The notes below the pieces were generated by a model. The model saw only the letters and a list, made by a program, of their open reading frames with translations, did no database searches and was not told the origin of the DNA. A program made the position numbers and the translations under genes. A DNA stretch of 64,000 nt from Topomyia yanbarensis. Taxonomy: Eukaryota > Arthropoda > Insecta > Diptera > Culicidae. Shown here in pieces: positions 1 through 11,733 of the stretch; position 1 is the stretch's first letter, and every line of letters starts with the position of its first letter. The stretch is taken from assembly GCF_030247195.1 (NCBI RefSeq), contig NC_080672.1:3472001-3536000 (forward strand), written 5' to 3'.

Positions 1-2452
1 CAGACGCACATAAATAAACGCTCATTCCCACGCGATCGAAAAGTCCCATGTGCCCGCATATCTCAACCGTACATTCAATATCACAAACAGAATCACAACC
101 CGCTGCAATTGGCCTTAAGCAGTATTTTAGTGGGTGACATTTCCCGTCTAATCAACAATTGTTTTGAGTGATTCTGACGGGGAGCCCTTCTTAGAACCCA
201 GCTCTACAGCTCCAGTAGGACAGCTCTAGAAAAAATATGTCAATTAAGTAAAAGTAGGGTGTAGTGCCTATTTTCGCCATACTAAGCAAGGTGCCTCACT
301 AATTCGTCAATTTCTCGCCCTACAATCAATGGAATACGTAAAAAATGACATCAATATAAGAAAGGTGCAATGACACTGTATGGAAAAATGCATTTAATAT
401 TTTACGACTTTTGACATCAAAAATGAGTTCAGCACCTCAAAATTAGCTAAAATTGTGATTTTCAGCCAAATTAGGCAACATTTGAGGTTTTGTTCGACTT
501 TTGTTTGAAGATCCGCCACTGTGGGGCGTAGACGTTTCTACGTTCATTAATTTCAAAAATTTAAATTGTCAAAAAATCACATTTTTTAAACTTTTTATTA
601 GTCCAGGTGTTTGCGTTTTGACTTCGTCTCTTCAGAACCACAGCACTTGACCAATGCACCGGGCTGACGCTAAGTACACTGAAAAAGTTTCTTTGACGTC
701 TTTGAAGCGATAAACATTGGATTTTTGATATTTTATTATAGAGTAACGCGAATAACTTATAAAAAGGGCATAATTACACGAATTAATTGTTTTTGTTGGA
801 GCAAAATTTCAAAGATTTTTATCAAATGCATTTCGAATTAAAAAGATACTTAGAATTATATTCTGTAATAAAATTACAGTTTTGTACGTCAATTAGTATG
901 ACATTTCAAAACATGTGTAAAGTTATTGTTAGTAAAACTTTTTTATCAATAAGTTCTCCATCATGCAATCACAATCAAAATACTTCTTTTAGCTTTAGGT
1001 TTTTGTTGAAAAAATATAAAAAATTAAAAAAATGGATTTTTTGCAATTTTAAATTTTTGTTTTTGGGAAACATGACACAACATTTTTTTCATTGTATATT
1101 TTTTCGTGAAGAATTATTTACTTCCTGTAACTCGGAAGGATCTTCCTCTAATGTTCAGATTATCGCGACTATTTCTCGACCGAAACTCGCCATCTTGGAT
1201 TGCAAGATGGCGCCAAGCATAAATTTCCAACATGTAGAGTGAAGATCAGATAATATCAGTCTCCGATTTGGCTGCCCCCATTTCAGTCAGCCTTTTGATC
1301 CGATTTTGTCAGCCTCTTAATGAAATATATTGTAAGTATATTGTAGCGTGTAATATATGTAAGTATATTGTATTGTAATATATTATAAGATGGGCTCTAG
1401 CAATGAACCTAGCTGAATTCGACCAATACCTTTCTTGAGCAAATTTTTCTTATTTTAAGATTACGAAAAATGCGAAAATAAAGAAAAAACATTTTTGAAA
1501 TGCATATTAAAAAATCAGAAATGGTTATGAGACTATGTCTAGGGACCAATGAAGAATATTTTAGCACTATCGGTTTATTAAAGAGAAATAAAAAATATAT
1601 CCCGATATTGCTCCCATTTTGTCAACCTAAAATACACCAAGGGGCTGATAAAACGGGTCTTTACCGTACTTGTCAACTCCGTTACAAAAATTCTTATATC
1701 ACCCAGTTATAGAGAATATTGCTGAATCGAAAGTAGCTATCTTGGATTTCAAAATGGCGCAAAACATTCATTTTCATCATCTACTTACCAAGCCCGTTCT
1801 TACAATACCCATATTGTTAGGGCTATCGCGAATGCTACTCAAATGGAAGCCATCTTGGATTGCAAAAATGTTTTAATTGACTATTCCGCTTCAACTTCAT
1901 CTACTCCTCTTCTTGTCCAAGGTACTGTCACTTCTCAAACAACGCCATGTAGCTATGAAGGTCAGATTTCGGTGTGTTAATTCTGCCTAAATTCTTCTAA
2001 CTGTGGAATACATTACGTGAATGTAGTTGAAAGAAATATAACACAAAGATAGGTTTGGCCTTCAAATGATTTGTTATCTTATCAATAGGTTTCTTTGTAG
2101 AAACCTTGGGTGAACACATTATATGCTAAAATTAAAGATCTCTGTGATTTCATTTTCATCGAATGTAACTCGACATATTCGTGTACATCTGTTCATCAAC
2201 GGAAATTCAATAGTGTCCATAGGCCCCGTCTGGTCTTAAACCATTCTGATCAGAAAACTTGTTAAACGTACAAGTCCTTTTTAATCTTTTATGCATTGCG
2301 GAAAGAATTAAGAGCTTCTATTTAAATATTTCTAGTATACTAATACTAATATTAGCAAACGTCGGATTGACAAAGGAATATTCAGAGAAACACATGAGCA
2401 GCAAAAGTCCAGATCAGATATCCTCGAAAGTGTTATTTAGTTTACCATATTA
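1..2452. other. AT-rich non-coding stretch, no gene recognised
   Basis: No open frame here has a recognisable domain or coding character. A motif reading GCCTATTTTCGCC occurs near 265 and again near 35790, which suggests a dispersed repeat family. Internal repeats at 1189-1868 are listed separately. I see nothing else I can support. Confidence 0.5.
1189..1868. repeat. diverged repeats around an ATCTTGGAT core
   Basis: The core ATCTTGGAT recurs at about 1192, 1739 and 1852. The first copy is a small perfect inverted repeat (GCCATCTTG, five-base loop, CAAGATGGC). The second and third copies have decayed right arms. Surrounding bases are only loosely similar, so this is an old repeat family or a degraded tandem array. 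No function is assigned. Confidence 0.4.
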
Positions 2453-2520
2453 GGGACCAACCATAAATTACGTAACGTGATTAGGGGAGGGGGGGGTGTT
2501 AAGGGAGTACGACAAATTGT
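2453..2520 (+). mobile_element. solitary Harbinger-like MITE terminus
   Basis: The stretch begins GGGACCAACCATAAATTACG and is preceded by TTA. It matches 20 of 25 positions of the perfect terminus of the MITE at 7656-7952 and is followed by a similar G-rich run. TTA fits the three-base TWA target of PIF/Harbinger elements. I found no matching right end, so this is probably a broken copy. Confidence 0.4.
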
Positions 2521-2923
2521 GACAATCCATTAGGCTAAATGGATTAAAACGAATTGTAATTAGAGCGGTTAGAACTAAAAATAAGATTTAAAAGGATGAT
2601 CAATTTTGATATGAGCGTTGGTTTTTTGACAATTTCTTTTTAAATGTAGAATAATAATCTCTTCAAGTTCAGTGTTGTCCGACATCGCTACGAACTTCGA
2701 CTAATTCATAGCCCTTATGTTTGAGTAATACCTGAGATACGAGAGACCGACGGCGCATCAGCGGCCACCTAATCCCGCGGACCCTCAGAGGTTTAACGCC
2801 GCTTCAAATGCTTGGTCTCGGTTATTATGAAAGGCGTGTATCATTTTTTGAAAGTTCGTCAGGATCATCACGGGGGCCAATACTAATTCAATCTGGTTAG
2901 ATACTTCCGCAAATTTTCGCGCC

Positions 2924-3004
2924 AACATTTAACATCTAACGTCTATAAAGACCAACAAGAGCCTCGGTCTTGTTGGTCTTTATAGACGTTAGATGTTAAA
3001 TGTT
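2924..3004. repeat. perfect 37-bp hairpin with 7-base loop
   Basis: Bases 2924-2960 are an exact reverse complement of 2968-3004, separated by GCCTCGG. Perfect arms and a short loop imply a young structure or strong constraint. Alternatives are a small-RNA hairpin, the remnant of a foldback transposon, or a template-switch artefact of replication or assembly. No ORF covers it. Confidence 0.85.
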
Positions 3005-4984
3005 TTATAGACGGTTGAAAATGAAAGTGAAATTTGACAAATTTGACTTTTTTCTTGAATGTCGATAAAATTTTTTTTTTCATCAAAATTTATTGAAATA
3101 ACAGTAAGTCATAGGAAATTTCATCTATTTAATACATTATATCCATTTCTCATTTCAAGTAACTACGAGAGGCCCTGCACTTATCAAAGTAGGACGATGT
3201 TTCGTGCGCAGTGGCGCCATTTTGGATTTTCGAAAAAAGATCATTTTCTAATTATCGATAATTAACGAATAAAAATCAATAGCAAAAGTCCGTATGTTTT
3301 TTTATTTTTCCACAAAAAAATCTCAAATATTGCTTGATGTTCCGCCGAATCCAGGAGAAGGTCCCGTTAAGACATAAACCATCGGGATAGTGTTTGTGTG
3401 ACAGGTTCCAATACTTGCTTGGACACGAAACAACTGCCTGTAGAGCTCAGCTACTGTATCAAAGGAGGCATCTGACACTCAATATCGTGCGAGAGCCAGC
3501 CTTCTTAGATCCTGGTAAGATGAAAAAATCATTGCTTGTCCACTATCGGCTGTCACTTTTCCTTGGATGAATCGAGCACCATCCAATGCATTATTCAAGT
3601 TTTTCGTAACTATATCTTGAGGCTTCTGAACGAAAAATGAATCGGAAGACAAGTGAAAACTTTTTTCTTACAGCCTACTTTGATTTGATTTATGTGGTTA
3701 CTACCTAGCATCGCTATGGTAACAAGTGTTGAAATGTGCTTATCAAACACTAACTAAACTATACTGACGATTATATCAAAATCCTAGATTAAGGGGGCTT
3801 GTACTCATCAGATCTATTTTTTTTCTTTTCCCATGTTTCGAAAGAAAAACGGTTTAGAGTGATTCTCTTCATGGTCCGGAAATTTAAGTTTCAAAATGCG
3901 TTTCCCACTGAACATTGTTATTTAAGATAACTATGTGTTGAATAATGCAGAAAATCTCAATCTTTTTTGCTCTCTTGTTTAAGGTATTATTGCTATAAAG
4001 GGAGTCAAATAGAATGGTATAATATTCCTATGTCCCATTGATGGCTATACGGAATGAGTTCCATTATGACTAGCGACACTTCTATGAGTTCCATTATGAC
4101 TAGCGACACTTCTATGAAAACTATTTTCGTCTTATTTATGGGTTGAATATACGAATATTTCCATCAAACAATCCATTAATAATGCTATATGTGAATGATC
4201 ATTTAAAACAAATTCAAAGCGTTGGGAAAGGAACAGTTAATGCTAATTACAATAAAAAATATATTTACTATATTTTCATTTATAGATCGTGAATTCAACA
4301 AAAGATAGTTTATCTCAATTATTAAAGCAGACAAACTTAGTCATGATTTTAGTTATTTTTGTTCTTGTTATCGTAATATTTTATTTTAGAACTTACTTCC
4401 ACGACACTTGACACGAAATGTAATATGACTAATGTTCATGATATCAGCAGTTTTACAATGGTATTCGTAAATTCTCGTCGCCTATCTTGTTCTGTGAATT
4501 ATATCACGCACACTATTTGGGATTCTCAGCGCAGTTTTCGTTTTCTATCCAGACATTACAATGAACCTTATCAAACGAATTTCGATGTTCGTGATCCTAA
4601 TAGTTTTTTTTTTATATCTAACGCTCGTGTCTATTACTATGGCCGCTAGCTGCTTGGCATTTCATAAAACAGTTCATGGAATAAAAATGATTCCGCGAAT
4701 AATTCTCCAAATTTCGTGAAGGAGTTCCCGGGAAAATTTCATTATCATGCTGTATGAAATTGTAAATGATTAGCGATGTCTTCTAAATATCACCAGCACA
4801 CAAAATAGATTGTAAATCAAGTACTAAGCATCATGAACCAGTTCAGGAATACATGAATAATATTTTCTGATTTTGCAAACTATTTCACGAGCACGGATAT
4901 TGGATCGTCCCAATATCTCATTGGAGATCATGAATTGGTTCACGATAATTGAATGGATTCATGAATAAAATTTTGAATTTCGTG
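3005..4984. other. non-coding stretch with a 30-bp tandem duplication
   Basis: No gene is supported. The clearest local structure is an exact two-copy tandem duplication at 4054-4083 and 4084-4113 (unit starting ATGAGTTCCATTATGACTAG). The remainder is AT-rich with no recognisable coding frame. Confidence 0.45.
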
Positions 4985-5290
4985 AAATAGTTCACGAGAA
5001 CATATCCAGAATATTTTGATTTTGTGAACTAAGGCCTATATTTATGAAAATCATCATAAGTCAACCTGTGGTTTTATAATTAATGTTCATAAAGTTGTGA
5101 ACTAGTTCGCGTACTGAAAATCGCATTAGAAATGACGGCGGAAACCGTGACTGAAGTTCACAAAACAAAGACAAATGGTTCCACTGAAATAAGCCTTATG
5201 CGGGCGTTACTGAAGGGAAATTGAGCATAAATATAAAACTCATGATTTTGTTCATGGTCCTGTTTTCATAACGTAAAAACCTGTTTTAAT
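4985..5290 (-). repeat. dispersed repeat, related copy at 40671-41004
   Basis: The reverse complement of this stretch aligns along most of its length with 40740-41000. Both share GTAACGCCCGCATAA, GTGAACTTCAGTCA and CACAACTTTATGAACATTA in the same order, at roughly 80 percent identity by eye. The related copy starts with GCACGGAAAAAAATT, a motif also seen inverted near 13360. Probably a non-autonomous DNA element; class not determined. Confidence 0.5.
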
Positions 5291-5304
5291 CAACCTAGTG
5301 GTGC

Positions 5305-6109
5305 AATTGTGCCTTTCTCATTTGTCCAAACTACGATTCCATGGCTCATTATGTTCAATACAATGGTGAATATTACATATTCAGTACGGTTTGCACATGG
5401 TACATACAATGGATCGACAGCCACGATTTTGAGATAGCATGTGTCGACACTGAGATATCGCTTGATACCTGCGCCTAATCAATGAGGAAGATCTGTTAAG
5501 AAATTTTATACTAGTTATAATTTGAAAGTAGCAACCCCTTACTGCATACTCCTACCTAAGCCTATACAAGCCAAAAAAAATTTTGTTCGGGATTAGGTTG
5601 ACGATTTTTAGAGCGATTGCATAACCTTTCTATATGAGAAAGGCAAAAATGTGCCAAAGTCAAAAAGTCCATTTTCGTCAAATTTTTTTTTCGAGATTAC
5701 TTCAAACGTTTTAAAGTCATTTGGTATCCAAAATACAAATTCGATTTTGAAATTTTACCTTTCTGCCCCCTTTGAGAATTTTTCATTTCAGTTTATATGG
5801 GAATTTGCTGTGTGGTCGCACGCTTCAGCCCGTAACTCCGGAACCAGAAGTCCAATCAACAAAAAATTAAATAACAGCCGATCGGAAGGTTGTACCTTTC
5901 ATTTAAGACTAGGTTTGTGCAAATCGGTCCAGCAATCTCTAAGAACAGAGGTGCCATTTTTTCCACATACACACATACACACACACAGATATTTTCCGAT
6001 CTCGACGAACTGAGTCGAATGGCATATGACATTCGGCCCTCCGGGCCGGGATTAGGTTGACAATTTTTGAAGTGATAGCATAACCTTTCTATATGAGAAA
6101 AGCAAAAAT
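5305..6109. mobile_element. MITE-like element with GCCTTTCTCAT termini
   Basis: The left edge reads GTGCCTTTCTCATTTGTCC and the right edge reads ATGAGAAAAGCAAAAAT, which are imperfect inverted termini. A 60-bp sequence beginning GATTAGGTTGAC is present twice in direct orientation, at 5591-5650 and 6050-6109. That suggests two overlapping copies or an internally duplicated element. No transposase is seen. Confidence 0.4.
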
Positions 6110-6267
6110 AAATATCCTACTGAAAAACATTTTAGTAACTACTTATATAATATGCGTTTTTTTTAAATTTTATTACATTCTTACAAGAAATCACATATAA
6201 AACAGGCTTACAACTACTTACAAACTAATTTATACATTGGTTGTAAGTATTCCTAAAAATCTTTTCT

Positions 6268-6433
6268 TTTTTTTTTTTTTATTTCGATTATAGAGGTTTT
6301 AACCTTAAGGTCATTCGCCTCTTCGGGTTAGAAAAATCTCTTGTGAAAAATTTCTAACCCTATGTGCGGGGTCGGGACTCGAACCCAGGTGCGCTGCGTA
6401 CAAGGCAATCGATTTACCAACTACGCCCACCCC
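6268..6433 (-). mobile_element. tRNA-derived SINE, Feilai-like
   Basis: Read on the minus strand it opens GGGGTGGGCGTAGTTGGTAAA, which supplies a Pol III A box. A B box (GGTTCGAGTCCC) lies about 40 bases on, and the element ends in a long A tract. A 13-bp duplication, AAAAATCTTTTCT, flanks it at 6255-6267 and 6434-6446. The body ending in a run of AATGACCTTAAGGTTAAAAC resembles the Aedes Feilai family from memory. It sits in the 3' region of the L1/Tx1-like LINE and is therefore younger than it. Confidence 0.85.
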
Positions 6434-6597
6434 AAAAATCTTTTCTGATTCTCTCTCCATTCAAACATTTATTTTAAAATGTGTTTAGAGCTGAACCAAA
6501 ATGCTTTCTAAAAGCATATCTGTTATTCCATCTTATGTTTCTTAATTTACTTTGAAAATCGAACAGGCTGCCTTCGTTGTAATTTTTCATATTATAG

Positions 6598-9500
6598 TTA
6601 ATTGCCTCCGAAACTAAAAATAAAGCTGCCTTTTTTATAATTTTTAACGATAAAAACGTCTGTGAATACTAGTTCTGGTGTTGTATAATTGACTTTATAT
6701 CTGTGTTTAACTACATTTGTAATCCAATCCCAAACCAGTTTTGAGCCTTTACATTTCTTGATTCTGTGTACATTGTTGTCTACATCTCTGCATGTTTCAC
6801 ACACGAAATTGCTTGGTTGATTGATATTGTGGTTGGACAGTTTAACTTGGTTTGGCACAATGTCATTGAAAATCTCAAACATAGTTGACTTTGCTGAGGA
6901 AGTTATAAAATTTTTACTCATATTTTCCCAAATTTTATCCCAGTCAACTTGAGGAAACTTTTCTGGTATTTTAACGGGTACAATTTTTGTTTTCCATTGG
7001 TAAGATCTGTGCAATATACCATAGTTTGGCTAAAACATATGTATTCAGAAACCATGCTCTTTGGATTAAATTTAGATTTCTTGAGCTGTGAATGGAGAGA
7101 TATGCCTGTATTTTCTGTATCAAATCCTCGCAATTTTTTTCTATCATTTTTTTTGTAGTTTTTATCTACTATCATTCCTAATATTTTAACATTTTCTTTT
7201 TCTTTTATTTGAACTGGACCCATCCTACATTCATTTATTCTGAGAAAAGCTGATTTTTTGAGATTCATGGTGATGTGAGCAAACATAGAAAACTCGTCTA
7301 TTGATTTCATAACTAAGTTGAATTCATTAATTGTCAAATCATCTGCATATCCGAATACTTTAAGAAACTTATTTGTGAGTAGTAGTCCATTCAAACTTGA
7401 ATACAAAGATCTTATTAAGGGTTCTATGTATAAGGAGAACATAATCATCGACATTGGGCATCCTTGTCTAACTGATCTACCAATCTTAAACGAGTGGGTC
7501 AAAAACCCATTTACTAAAACCCTAGAAGTAGCATTTTTGTATATAGCTTTTAAGCACATAATCAATTGATTTGGTATTTGGAATTTTTCCAATATCCTCC
7601 ATAAGCACTCGTGACTCACCGAATCAAAGGCTTTCTCTAAATCAATAGTTAATAAGGGATCATCCATAAATGACGTAGCATTATATGGAGGAGGGGGGAG
7701 TTTTGTATTTTGTGATGATGTGTGACGACAGGGGGGTAGGGGGTCATGTCATGCTACGTAGCTTTTTTAAAGGGGAATAGAATAGAATTTTTTAAAAATT
7801 TTACGGGGACAAGGGGGGGGGGGGGGGCAGAGTTACCGTAAAGCTACGTAAAAACCAGGGGGATATTTAGAGGTTTGTGACGAAATGCTACGATGGGGGA
7901 GGGGGGTGTTAAAAATCACTCAAAAAATGCTACGTCATTTATGGATCATCCCTAATATAAATTTATACTTTTTCGATTGTTGAGATTTGACTATTAGATT
8001 TCGTATTGCATCTAGATTATCTAGGCATGACCTGTTTTGTTTTCCCACTGTTTGTCCTTCCTCTAGTAAATTTTCCATTACTTTCGTGAAACGACCCGCT
8101 ATCAGTTTCATTAATATTTTGTTGTCTGTATTCAATAAACTAATTGGTCTGAAGTTTTCTAGCTCTGCATTATTCCCTTTTTTGTGAATAAGCGTTATTA
8201 TGCCCGAGGAGAAATTATCTGCAGGTTTAATTGTTCCGTTTAAAATCCCATTGCAAAGTTTAAGTAGGTCATTTTTCAGTAAATCAAAGTGACAAGCATA
8301 AAATTCGTAGCTGATTCCGTCGGGCCCAGGTGCTTTCTTTTTTGTTGCATTTGTAATAACGTTTTTCAGCTCTAGCTCACTAAAGGGGTTTTGTAAATAT
8401 GCTTGGTGCTCTGTACTTAGTTGCTTTGTGATATATCTTAAAGCTGCAAAGTTGTCAAAATTTTTGTCGTCTTCTATCTTTGCAAATTTTGTTTTGTAGT
8501 GTTCGTACGCTTTTGCACTATTACATCTGTTGTCCTCGTTGGAATTTTTCAATTTAAGGGTCGAGTTTTTTTTTTGATATGTGATGAAATTTGATACATA
8601 CTCATTTTCTCTTCAGCCAGTAAGGATGCCTGATTAATATGTTGTTCCAAATATGACAGACGATTATGCTCTATTTCTACCATTTTTGATTTGATTTCTC
8701 CTAACTCCAATGAGACATCTTCACCTATAGCTTGCTTATCTATGCATTTTCCTAATTCTATATACAAAGATTCTTTCATATTCGATACTTTTCTATTGAC
8801 CGTCTTTGATTTTTTTTTTGATAGAATTGTCGAATCTTTGCCTTTAGATCTATAGACTACCATTCTGAAAAAAATTTCGTGTATTTTTCCCTTAACTTTA
8901 TTTCATTATATTGACTAGAAAACTCACTTCTGTTCTCCTCGTCCTTCAAAAAGCTACTGTTCACCTTCCAATAGCCGCGGCCGACGGGAGTTGTTTTATC
9001 GCTACAATCAATCGTATATTGAAATCTAACCGCATGATGATCGGAGGACATAACTGGAACCGTTTCAAAGTTCTTCACCCTTTTAACAAAATCTGATGTG
9101 GCATAGAAACGATCCAATCTAGATGCAGAGTTACCTCTAATAAAAGTGAATTTCATAGGAACAGTTTTGTTGACTTCCCTGTCTAAATCTTTCAAGCGCA
9201 GAAGTGAAATTAAGGATTTCAGTCCGGGGCTGACGTTATAAGCATGGTTCTTTGTATCGCTTTGATCGACTACACAATTAAAATCCCCTCCAATGACATG
9301 ATGTTTTGCACTAGGTCTGTTTAGATGTATCGCTAGTTCATTTTTAAACATATCGTCTCGCTCAGAACGATACTGGCTTCCCGAGTGTCCATAAATATTT
9401 ATGAAGTTAATATCATTGATTTCTAAAGAAACTATTCGTCCTGAAGGGTCCAGCAAAGGGTTTTTGACTGGTATCGATTTTCGAACTAATATGGCGGTTC

Positions 9501-9690
9501 CTTTATTTTGTTTACTAATATTTACGTAAGCCGTATATTGTGGCAAAAATTAAAAGTTTTCGAAATGAACCTCTTGGATGAAAACTACATCCAAGTCTGA
9601 ATTAAGCACAAAGTCTTTAAACAGATGTTTTTTAGCCGTAATTTCTATAGCATTGATGTTGATTGATCCAATTTTTCGAATCAAATTCAT
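6598..9690 (-). pseudogene. LINE ORF2: endonuclease plus reverse transcriptase
   Basis: Translation starts at the ATG at 9690-9688 with an APE-type endonuclease. Visible motifs are a QEV near the start, GGDFNC and SDHHAVRF. The reverse transcriptase follows, with KAPGPDGISYEF, RPISLLNT, LTIDLEKAFDS, VRQGCP and the catalytic FGYADD. The C terminus has a Cys2-His-Cys knuckle (CETC, then H and C) near 6790. Damage: an in-frame TAA at 9550-9552, frame changes near 8860, 8550 and 7015, and a 297-bp MITE at 7656-7952 between the KYKFI and LTIDLE segments of RT. Removing the MITE and one TAA duplication restores that frame exactly. The product, if ever made, would nick DNA and prime reverse transcription at the target. 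Confidence 0.85.
7656..7952. mobile_element. 297-bp PIF/Harbinger-like MITE
   Basis: The ends are perfect 25-bp inverted repeats beginning GGGATCATCCATAAATGACG. A TAA duplication flanks it (7653-7655 and 7953-7955), fitting the TWA target preference of Harbinger elements. It lies inside the LINE RT domain, and its precise removal restores the RT frame, so the boundaries are firm. The interior is G-rich with a G run near 7805-7825 and has no ORF. It is non-autonomous. Confidence 0.92.
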
Positions 9691-9733
9691 GATGTTTGAG
9701 CTATGATTATAAGTTTACCTACCCTTTCATCGT

Positions 9734-10833
9734 TTAGTACTGTGTCCACTTGTTCGCTTCGTGTCTAGCTTGGCTTTTCTCGTACTGCGTAGCGGTTTCA
9801 ACATCTCCGTCCATGTCCTTGGGAATGTTTTGGATAGATTCCAGAGGACTAGGCTCCGCAGCTTGTCCTGTTGTTTCATCTTTACTTTTCTGCCTCTTGG
9901 ATGTGCTCTTCGATATTTTTGTTGTCTCTGCTTCGTCCTGTGACTCATTCGATCCTGCCTCCGAGTGGGAAGTTGTGCTGTCGGTCAATGCTCGCTTCAG
10001 CCTCAATCCCGCATTGTCTACGTCCATTTCTTCATTGCTTATATCGGTTTCTGCATCCTCCACGTGTTCCTCACTATTTGTGACGCCATTTTGAACACCT
10101 TGGACAATTCAACTGATGGCTGCTCAGCGGTCCGGCTGGACCCGGCTGTGGGCTTAGCAGATGTCCCCTGACCTTCTATTATAACCTGCGCATATGTCTT
10201 TGTGTTCGCTATTTCAGATTCATTGCTGCTGTTTTTTCCGCTTGATTCAGCCAATCTTGGACAATTGGCCCTCAGGTGATCATCGGCTCTGCAGAAGAAG
10301 CAGCGATTCTTAAATCCTTCATAGTAAATCCGTGCTTTGGAATTACGGAAGAAGAGCGAAGCCGGGACCTCTCTTTGAATGTCCATATAAACCCCGCGAA
10401 TTCCTGAGTACAGATCAAGCTCACATTCCGGCGGAAACTTTTCTCGCACGTGTTTCTGTACCTTACCATGACGTGATAATACTCGGCCGACGTCGTCGTC
10501 CTCTGGAGGCAGATTAAAAATACGAATATATTTGTAGATTCCTCCCGCGACGGACGTCTTAACTTTGATCGTTTTCCCATCACCATACCGGAAAGTGAGG
10601 ATATCCGGATTTCGTAGTCTCGCTACGTTGAATGCTTCAGCTGATTTGAAGCGAATGAAGATGCATCTATCATCAGCGTTCCGGTAGCATGTGTCCATTG
10701 TCGCCGGATCGGCGTTTATATTTTTTACAAAGCGACTCATGTCGGTTAAAGATGGTCCTGGAGCGTCAATCGGGAATTCGAAAACCAACGTGTTCTTCTT
10801 AGATGTCTCCATTTTTTTTATTCCGCTCAGCAA
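9734..10833 (-). pseudogene. LINE ORF1: CCHC nucleic-acid-binding protein
   Basis: The main frame (10833 down to 10039) has an N-terminal region resembling an RNA-binding fold (VFEFPIDAPG, then RCIFIRFKSAEAFNVARL). A single zinc knuckle, CFFCRADDHLRANC, follows near residue 180. The frame then changes near 10050-10085 and continues in another frame to 9734 with an acidic and lysine-rich tail (NEEMDVDN, STSKRQKSK). One small indel explains the break. ORF1 proteins of LINEs coat the transcript to form the ribonucleoprotein. It ends about 45 bases before ORF2 begins, the usual bicistronic arrangement. Confidence 0.75.
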
Positions 10834-10860
10834 ACTATTGAGGGTTCCGTTTATTGTTTA

Positions 10861-11400
10861 AAGTGAGCAGAACAATAACTATTGTCTGCGCACTAATTTT
10901 TCAGATTTAATCCAGCAGAGAAGCTTTTGCGTCTGATGCGTATGAAATCTACTGATCAACTGATAATTCTCATATAGATTAAAATAAAAATTTAAATTTT
11001 TTTGACCTACGCTTTCATCGGAGAAATTATCTAATACTGCTATTTATTTCAATACTTTTCCATCATATTTCCCCTGCACAACGTCGAACTTATTCATATA
11101 TACAACGAAGACACGTTTTATGAGCCCCTTGGTGATTTTTAGGATAACAAAATCGGGACATATTTTTTTCTTTTTTCTTTCTTTTTTTATAAACCGAAGC
11201 TGTTAATGTATTCTTCTATAGTCCCTTAACATAACTATTTCTGATCTGGTATATATTTCACTTTAGGGGGTCTTCCAGCGCAAAAATTAAAAAATGACTC
11301 CAAGACAAGAAAAATATGCCCTAGAAAGGATTTACACGAATTTGACTTGGTTCGTCTGCTAGATAGTAATTAAACATGAACAGTAATCACATTTATGCAC
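10861..11400. other. non-coding stretch upstream of the LINE
   Basis: This AT-rich stretch follows the presumed 5' end of the minus-strand LINE. The exact LINE start is uncertain because no flanking duplication was found. No coding frame or RNA gene is visible. Confidence 0.4.
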
Positions 11401-11733
11401 TGGTCAAATTCGAACGTGAGCTCTAGAATAAAATATCACGATAACGTGCATATAAATTACGAAAAAACGTGACTAAGATCCTGCAATCATGAACATAAAT
11501 TACACTACTCGTGATTGAAATATCAAAAATTGTGACTATGATCCTGACATCATGAAGATAAGTCGCACTACTTTGCCAGAAAAATTCAGCACGAAACTCG
11601 TGAATAAAATATCACGAAAACGTGAATATTAATAACGAATATTGTGATAAAAATCCTGAAATCATGTACATATATCGAGCTACTCTGTCAGAAAAATCCG
11701 ATATTAAGCTCATGAATAAAATATCACAGTAAC

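Larger units (their letters stand above)
6157..10860 (-). mobile_element. L1/Tx1-like non-LTR retrotransposon, decayed
   Basis: On the minus strand it runs from a 5' untranslated region near 10860, through a nucleic-acid-binding ORF1 and an endonuclease plus reverse transcriptase ORF2, to a 3' end near 6157 where AATAAAATTTAAAAAAAA forms a signal and tail. Absence of RNase H, one CCHC knuckle in ORF1, and RT wording such as RPISLLNT, GRSVRQGCPM and FGYADD point to the L1/Tx1 group; the clade is not proven. Frameshifts, an in-frame stop, a SINE and a MITE have inactivated it. I could not find its target duplication. Confidence 0.75.

Noticed and set aside
5950..6000. The ACACACAC stretch as a regulatory element
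   Set aside because: It is a short simple repeat within a MITE-like element and there is no gene nearby.
11401..11733. A regular satellite array
   Set aside because: The recurring AATAAAATATCAC words are 176 and 113 bases apart with poor similarity between, so this is a degraded repeat rather than a satellite.
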